Both the position numbers and the translations under genes were made by a program. A DNA stretch of 64,000 nt, from the NCBI RefSeq assembly GCF_034702125.1, contig NC_085860.1, forward strand, positions 54,865,038 to 54,929,037, read 5' to 3'. Each line of letters opens with the position of its first letter. The first letter of the stretch is position 1. Below, one piece after another: positions 57,491-64,000 of this stretch. Below the pieces are notes generated by a model that had not been told where the DNA came from, searched no databases, and saw nothing but the letters and a program-made list of their open reading frames with translations. The stretch is from Engraulis encrasicolus (lineage: Eukaryota; Chordata; Actinopteri; Clupeiformes; Engraulidae).

Positions 57491-57738
57491 CAGGGCTGGA
57501 CTTGGGGACAAATAGGGCCCGGGCACTTTTGGTGGAAAGGGGCCCCTCATAAGTAGAGGCGCAGAACTGACTCACCGGTGAGCCCCGCACCCTCATGGGC
57601 CCCTATTTTCAGAAATGTGCAAAAAATAAATCAAAATAAATGTTTTATTTTTTTTTTACATTTCTGAAAAGAGTGGCCCACGAGGATGCAGGGCCCACCG
57701 GGAAATGCCCGGTATGTCAGATGGCCTGTCCAGCCCTG
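57491..57738. mobile_element. hAT-like MITE in ugdh 3' UTR
   Basis: Ends CAGGGCTGGACTTGG and CTGTCCAGCCCTG; flanks TTTACAAC (57483-57490) and TTTGCAAC (57739-57746) match at 7 of 8. It lies 13 bp after the ugdh stop codon and before the poly(A) signal, so it should be part of the mRNA. Confidence 0.87.
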
Positions 57739-58052
57739 TTTGCAACTCAACACAGCTGGCAGAAAGGACAAAAGGACCATCCGTTTATATATTTAATCTC
57801 AAGCAGGAAATGTAAGCATCTCAGTGTCTCTCCAACCGCTACATACTACTGGAAGGGACACGTTTAATAAGGGCTGGTAAAAAAAGAAAGGTGACTGGAA
57901 AAAGATGATTTTTTAAAAACATTTTTGTACACTACAGGCCACCGTTGTGGTTGTCCACGTGTGTATGTGTGTATGAATGAACTTTATCTACAATGCTGTG
58001 ACAGAAGTCCAAATTATTTTGGCAAATGTATAATTATGTAATCTTTTTTATA

Positions 58053-58058
58053 AATAAA
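58053..58058 (+). terminator. ugdh poly(A) signal AATAAA
   Basis: AATAAA 576 bp after the stop codon, followed by a GT-rich stretch (AAATGTTTCTGAC). First strong signal downstream. Confidence 0.65.
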
Positions 58059-58226
58059 GAGCAATTATTTATAAATGTTTCTGACTACATGCTTATTATT
58101 GCATTGAGTAAAAATTCATGTTGACTTTCTGTCCAGGAAAATAAATTCTCCAGCTACACATTAAGCTTCTATGTAGAATAGCCGTAGAAACCTTTCAGCA
58201 ATACATGTTAAGATCAGTTTAACAGA

Positions 58227-58380
58227 AAAGAAAATAAAGGTCCGCAACACTGTTAAATTACAATAGTGCCATTAAATATTTGGGAGCATTTAAGTGTTGT
58301 GGACCTTTCTTTTCTTTTCAGTTATCTTACGTTTGGTCCAGCACCTGTGCCACTGATGTGCGCGCATTCTTTGACTTTCA
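58227..58380 (+). mobile_element. fold-back element family A, copy 3
   Basis: AAAAGAAAATAAAGGTCCGC, TATTTGGGAGCATTTAAGTG and the same right flank CAGTTATCTTACGTTTGGTC as copy 2; the arms are more decayed. 58380-58870 shows nothing certain. Confidence 0.88.
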
Positions 58381-58877
58381 AGATCAGTTTAACACCCTGA
58401 AATGGGGTCATGTGTAGAGGTGTCAAGGATTCTTCCAAAAACAACTGGAAGTATAATGCACTCAGAGAGTGCAGACCTCCACCAAGCAAGCTGTTTGATA
58501 GACCATGTGACTATGTAACACCCTCAGAGTTAGAAACTGGAATGTCAAAATGTACCCTATCCCGCAATAGTGAAGAATCTTTTAAAAACTCCCTGCATCC
58601 GGATCGAGATCTGGTTCACCACCAAAATGTAATCACTTGGTCATTTCCATCAGCTCCACAAAATGTCATCTAAATCCGTATATACGTAACTCTTTGAGTT
58701 TTAGTTAGCCTACAGACAGACTTGACTGAAAACATCATCTCCTTGGCTGAGGTAATGAACACTATGAACTATGATATGATTGAATATTCAGGAGAAAGTA
58801 GTCAGCCTAGAATCATAGGAAATTACATAGTCAAATACTGCACTGTATACTTATAGTATCATCGACAGAGAGAGACA

Positions 58878-59067
58878 CAGTGGTGTAGTCTACGTAGAAC
58901 GCGGGTATACAGAGTATACCCACTTCTAAATTTTAGGGACTTCAGTATACCCACTTAAAATTGATTGATCCATTATTTAGAATAGCATAAATATATACAG
59001 TATACCCACTTCAAAAAATGTTCGAATATACAGTATACCCACTTCAAAAGAGTAGACTACACCGCTG
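58878..59067. mobile_element. hAT-like MITE, perfect target duplication
   Basis: Ends CAGTGGTGTAGTCTACGTAG and GTAGACTACACCGCTG; perfect GAGAGACA at 58870-58877 and 59068-59075. Internal TATACCCACTT repeated four times. Confidence 0.92.
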
Positions 59068-59367
59068 GAGAGACATGACATGCTCAAGACATCTTGAAGC
59101 ATTCTGCTCTCTCCAGACATCACTGTCTAGTTTTCTGTGGTTTTGTTGTATCCTGTGCGAAATGTGACGTGTCATGGTCAACTCTTCAATGACCTGTTAT
59201 ATGCGTCAGCGCTGTCTCTGTGGTCTGCTATTGGTAGCAGGTTGTAGGGATTTTTCCTAGAAGTGGGTGTGCAGGGTTGCTGACCGCTTTGGCCAGGCCC
59301 AGTGCAAAGTTTCTGAAGGCCCACCCAATAGACTATACAATGTAATGAAGACACACCCGCACACAAC

Positions 59368-59459
<92 letters not shown>

Positions 59460-59520
59460 GTGCCTGGGGCAACATTCGCACACACCCTCTCTCTTCTCTT
59501 TCTCTCTCCCTGTGCCCGGG
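59368..59520. repeat. (CT)n repeat with duplicated flank
   Basis: About 90 bp CT; CCTGTGCCTGGGGCAACATT and CCTGTGCCCGGGGCAACATT follow as a tandem pair. 59580-60330 holds no feature I can support. Confidence 0.85.
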
Positions 59521-60334
59521 GCAACATTCGTCTTTGTCACCCGCCCCCACCGACTTCCCTGGGTCGGTGTAATGCGGAAGAATATTTTCAAAGGTTTTCA
59601 TTCAAACTTTTGACAGTGTTTGCTCTATGTACCATTCTAAACATTGTGTCAATATTATTTCACCAGTTCCTTTCACTGTTTGTAGGCCCAAGGTGACCGT
59701 TCTACTTCAGGGTAGAAACCGCCCAACGAAAGGCTATTTGAGCTATGTATCGGAAAGGAACAAGTAGGAGTGAAAGTTGCAAATTGTGTGTTTGAAATTG
59801 AGACAAAAACTAGCCTTTTGTCTGAAAAGGGAATGGCAACAAGTTGACAGCAATAGACATTCAAGTTAAAGTTCTGAAATAGGGTGTGAACATCACACAT
59901 TTGACAATGTTTCTGCTCTAAACATACATGTATGACCTCTTCTGGACATGTTAGAGCTTTACAGGCTAGAGGGTAGTGATGAGATTTTCGGCTCTTCTTT
60001 GAGATGCGGTTCTATTGGCTCGTCTTACATCACTACTATAGGGCACTGAGTTTTAGCCTGGGTCTCACACATACCCTCGCGCATTTTCGCCCAACTTTGT
60101 GGTTGGTAACAACCATCTGCGTGAGAACCAGATTAATTGAGTTTAACTACCGCCATAGAGTTGTACAGATTTTGAGAATGGTTCAATGAATTTGTTTAAT
60201 ATCTTTTAATAGATAGGAAAATGAATAACATAATAGTAACAGCATGTGCACCCTACCATGCACAGCACTGATGAGTCAGGGGCCTCAGCCTAGTGACTGC
60301 ATTTGCCTGGGCACATGGATGAATTATAATTCTA

Positions 60335-60545
60335 TACTTGGGTTCTCAGTGTGTTTATCAACACGATGTTTTGAGAAGGGGCAAGACACTGGCAGCCAGC
60401 CATCCACGTGAGCTGATTTTGTGACTGACAGCGGTTTCCAACAATCAGAGGTTGAGTTGTGCACAGCTAGGTTCGCGCAGTCAGGTTATACACAAAATTT
60501 AGAACCCATGTATAGGCCTTTGTGCCACAACAAGAAAGGGCCATA
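60335..60545. repeat. dispersed repeat, copy 2 (reverse of 23705-23955)
   Basis: GGTTCTCAGTGTGTTTATCA, TTCCAACAATCAGAGGTTG and AAAATTTAGAACCCATGT are complements of blocks in 23705-23955. Confidence 0.7.
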
Positions 60546-60894
60546 CTAGAAAATATTAGTTTATTACTTAGTAAACTTTCATGAAAATATCAAATAGGCA
60601 GCCCAATTTCAATGAGCAGCACACAGCGGTGTAGTGGGGATTTTTAAAGTGGGGGTACGTGATTTTTAACGTCATCAAATAATTAGGCAACTTATCATGT
60701 CATACCCCCCAACTGTCCTTAATATACCGTCATTGTTTCTCCGTTTTCATCTGTTTGGTCAATCACCTGCAATACTGCTATGTGATCATTCCTTTTTGTA
60801 TTCAAACATGGGCAGAAGATTTAAAAAAAAATTTCACTTCAGGAGAAGTGGGTGGACTGCACAGTGCACCTTTAATGTGATATGGACATTGTAA

Positions 60895-61110
60895 CTTCAG
60901 GAGCCCGATTGGCTCTCGGGCCCCTGGGCCTGGGCCCGGCAGACCTGTGGAGTAGGCCGAGAGGCGCATCTTGCCACCAGGCAAGGCAGGCAGTCGCTTG
61001 GGGCCCCCAGAATAACAGCCCACACTGTACAGTATTGCAGATTTTGTTTCAAATGTTCCCTCTTTTGCATTTTTGCTTGGGGCCCCACCTGACCCTAGAT
61101 TCGCCTCTGA
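60895..61110. repeat. GGGCCCC-rich repeat fragment
   Basis: GGGCCCCTGGGCCTGGGCCC and GCTTGGGGCCCCACCTGACC suggest a decayed element of the CAGGGGCGG class; ends not defined. Confidence 0.45.
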
Positions 61111-61146
61111 GTAGGCCTAATTGTCCTTGTCTGGATATGTCTCCAC

Positions 61147-61431
61147 CAGGGCCGGATTAACGCACAGGCTAGATATGGCTGCAGCCTAGGGCCCCCACCT
61201 TCCAGGGGACCCCTGATCGGTCAGAGGTGAAAAAAAAATGCAGAATTTTGACCCAATGCAACATTGAAAAATGTATCTATTGTGTTCAGTACAGTTGGTA
61301 GACAAGTTGCCCTCAATTCCTATCTTATAATTATTACATTGTCTATGTAATTTTCCTGGAAAATTTGCCTTTCAGGGGGCCCCACAACAACCTGTAGCCT
61401 AGGGGCCCCGGGCAATGTTAATCCGGCCCTG
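61147..61431. mobile_element. hAT-like MITE, perfect target duplication
   Basis: Ends CAGGGCCGGATTAACGCACA and AATGTTAATCCGGCCCTG; perfect GTCTCCAC at 61139-61146 and 61432-61439. Same family as 41869-42128. Confidence 0.93.
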
Positions 61432-61892
61432 GTCTCCACAGGTTATGATGGAATAAAGAGGACCGATGAAAACAGTGGCAGTTTACAGAGAATTCCATTT
61501 CACTCACAGAAAGATTATTATTTGTTAATAAGAACATTGTAAAAATGTGTTTTCCCTCTCAAGTCCATCTACAACCCTGGGCCAATACGTTGGAGAATAT
61601 GGGTTCCATTCATGCTTGAGTTCCAAAGAGTATGCTTGATGGAACCTAAACACACACCTATGCTATTGCTAGGGGTCCAGGTGCCAGGGGCCATTTCTTT
61701 CTTCAGGCCATTTACATCTTATTCGAATACTTTTCATAGGTATTTCCAGACTGGATGCACACAGCACACAGGACAATCTATAAACTATTTGGTGATAGCT
61801 TAGACATCAGAATATTATGTGCTTTTATGTCTTATATAATTGACAAAACAAGAACAATATTAAACCAGGCCTATTTTACTTTGTGGCAAGTT

Positions 61893-61945
61893 TTCTCCTG
61901 AATTTCCCCCTGGGGATCAATAAAGTTACTCTACTACTCTAAGTT
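61893..61945 (+). repeat. LINE-like 3' tail
   Basis: CTGAATTTCCCCCTGGGGAT then CAATAAAGTTACTCTACTAC; the tail from which the CTCTA arrays probably grew. Confidence 0.65.
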
Positions 61946-61989
61946 TCCACTGTGACAAAAAAAAGCTTTGTAATCTTCTCCACGCTCTG

Positions 61990-62120
61990 TTCGAACCAGC
62001 CAATGGGATACCAGAACGCCCTGGCTCCCCCCTAACGGAAGTGGCGTTGGGTTGGAATGTTTTCTGGCGTGAAATTTAAAATCCAGTCATCAACTCACAT
62101 TGATTCATAATAAGTGAGCG
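61990..62120 (+). promoter_or_regulatory. promoter and first-exon candidate of the last gene
   Basis: CCAAT at 62000-62004, TCTGGCGTGAAATTTAAAAT at 62063-62082 (E2F-like TGGCGTGAAA next to a TTTAAA that resembles a CHR element), then AAGTGAGCG/GTAAGTATA, a consensus donor at 62120/62121. CCAAT plus E2F/CHR spacing is typical of cell-cycle promoters; assigning it here is inference. 62121-63300 holds no feature I recognise. Confidence 0.4.
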
Positions 62121-63297
62121 GTAAGTATATACTTTAAATTGCATAGTTACACAAACTAGCGCTGATTGAATTAGGTTACCCTGAGGTCGACCCATTCGGT
62201 GCAAAGTTTCCACTAACTGCTAACTAGTCTCACTGCGATAAACTCATTCAAGGCCGTAACGTCAGATTTGGCTAGCAACTCGCTAAAGTTCTTGTCTTCT
62301 TTGACTTTCTTCCCTGGTCTAATAAAAATAGAGCTAATGTTACTACTACTAAAGTTACGCGAACAAAACATGGGGTAGTGCTACGGTAGCACTGTTACCC
62401 TTCAGGGTGTTGTCTGTGGTAATTTTATGTTGGACATTGTCGTCTGATTAGTTTTGAAAAGCATCAGGAAATTCTCACACAAGATATGTTTTCAGCACTA
62501 CTGCATCGTGTTGCTTCCGTAACATCACATTTCCCTGTTTTAGCAAATCGTCATTTTAAATTCGACGATATGTTTGATGATAGCCAGTTGTATGTAAACC
62601 CCTGAGCTGCTTAGGCTGCTCAATAAACTTTACATTGTCCGTCGTTGCATTGCAGTATTTTTTAAATGACAATTTCCCGACCTTTTTATAAATGAATCAG
62701 CAATGTAAGGCATACAATCTGCTGAAACATTTTTATGATTGTATTAGACGTCTGGACTAATCACGAAGAATAAAGCACTAAAATACATGTAACTTACTTC
62801 CTGTTTCTGCAAGGGATGTTTGTCGCCGCACACACGTTTGGAAGACAAGTTAGGACGTGTTTCATTTACACTGTAGTTAGTACATGTTTGTTTGGAACAA
62901 AAGCAGATACCACCGCAGTACCTCAGATGAAGGGGAAAAACCTTCCTTCTTTTTGATGTGTATGACTGAACAAAATTCTTGAGCAAAAAATCGACAAGTA
63001 TCTTGGTCTTGATAATCAACCATTGGACATTATGTAGGCTAATTGCCCTCCATAATCTTAACTAACCAGTACATACATACTTATTCCTTTACTTTTATTT
63101 TTCTCCTGAAGGAGTTCTGGGGGTTGTGCTCAGAAAGAATAACTGGAATATTACTCAATGGTTATAAACATTTTGCGTAAGCGCTTCATCATGTTTCATC
63201 ATCATTTGTCCTTGTTGTTTACTTGTGTGTAATTTACTGTCAGTCTGTAGAATGGACTGTATAATCACTCCACAATGTCTTCCATAAAAAAGCATTG

Positions 63298-63401
<104 letters not shown>

Positions 63402-63455
63402 GTGTGTGTCCGTGTGTGTCTCTTTCTTGTGCATGTGTGCATGTCCAGGTTGTCC

Positions 63456-63592
63456 ATGGCTCAGTCATTGGTCCCGGGCGTGTCAGGCGTGGTCCTGAGG
63501 GGTGTCCCCATCCCCATCTCCCCCGAGTGCCAGCCCTCCCCCATGACTGAGCTCACCAACTGCTTCACCGGCCTCGCTGCCTTCCAGTCAGG
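63456..63592 (+). CDS. first coding exon of an unrecognised gene (partial)
   Basis: The exon appears to start at 63449 after GCATGTCCAG and ends at GG/GTAACA. The ATG at 63456 (GTCCATGG, fair Kozak context) opens 45 codons plus two bases: MAQSLVPGVSGVVLRGVPIP, then a Pro/Ser stretch and TELTNCFTGLAAFQS. The GC-rich codon third positions resemble the neighbouring real exons. I do not recognise the family. It is not the expected beginning of the genes usually near ugdh in mammals (smim14, lias, rpl9). Continuation lies beyond the window. Confidence 0.5.
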
Positions 63593-63635
63593 GTAACAAC
63601 AACAACATTACATGAGTACCACTACTACCACTATC

Positions 63636-63842
63636 ATCACATCACATTACACTTAGCTGACACTTTTTATCCAAAGTGACTTACAATTATGTTTAAGTAC
63701 AGGGTATTGGTTACAGTCCCTGGAACAGTGTGAGGTTAGGAGCTTTGGCCATGGAGTGAGATGGAGATTAGGAGGATGGGATTCGAACCTACAACCCTCT
63801 GATCTAAAGCCCATCTCCTTAACCACTAGGTCACGGCTGCCC
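63636..63842 (-). repeat. tRNA-derived SINE
   Basis: TTTTATCCAAAGTGACTTAC, GGGTATTGGTTACAGTCCCT, GATTCGAACCTACAACCCTC (reversed B box GGTTCGAATCC) and AGGTCACGGCTGCCCG. Nearly intact copy. Confidence 0.88.
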
Positions 63843-64000
63843 GACTACCACCAGCACATACAGTGTACGCCACACCTATTCCAGGCTCTAGATCAATCAG
63901 ACAGAAGCCTAGTCTCGCTAGTCTAGTATCATCATACTGCCGTGCAAAACAAGAACGCAGTAACTCGAAAATGGTCAAAAAAAATTTAGATCGGAAATAG

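Overview
This is vertebrate nuclear DNA, almost certainly from a teleost fish. It has intron-split genes with GT-AG junctions, tRNA-derived SINEs, many short hAT-like and Tc1-like non-autonomous transposons, and a very heavy microsatellite load. The species cannot be named from the sequence. There is no operon structure, CRISPR array or prokaryotic feature.

Layout. 1-4197: a repeat desert of GC-skewed minisatellites, an ~800 bp GCTGT pentanucleotide array, a hAT-type element whose end is amplified 13 times, and long CA arrays. 4198-14671 (+): the last five coding exons of a DENN-domain gene, closest to dennd2c (Rab guanine-nucleotide exchange). 16931-20477 (-): complete rpl27a (ribosomal protein uL15, 148 codons). 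21789-30533 (+): complete wdr55 (nucleolar WD40 protein, 420 codons), head-to-head with rpl27a. 36400-57477 (+): complete coding part of ugdh (UDP-glucose 6-dehydrogenase, 490 codons, all catalytic residues present). 62120-63592 (+): the start of an unrecognised gene that runs off the window. Exon phases add up to an intact frame in all three complete genes.

The genes are housekeeping neighbours rather than a pathway: vesicle-traffic regulation, ribosome structure, rRNA processing and UDP-glucuronate synthesis. rpl27a and wdr55 both serve ribosome production and have facing promoters about 1.3 kb apart, but that space now holds nested transposons and telomere-like repeats.

The most unusual signal is recurrent duplication of exon edges together with their splice sites. 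Intron-exon or exon-intron junctions of dennd2c and wdr55, and more weakly ugdh, have been copied locally. The copies range from nearly perfect (wdr55 last exon, two extra acceptors at 132-133 bp spacing) through decayed (six acceptor relics before one dennd2c exon) to a minisatellite (about 12 units of ~41 bp, nearly all keeping the AAAG/GTGAG donor of that exon). I infer that local tandem duplication at splice junctions is a recurring process in this genome. Whether the decoy sites are used needs transcript data.
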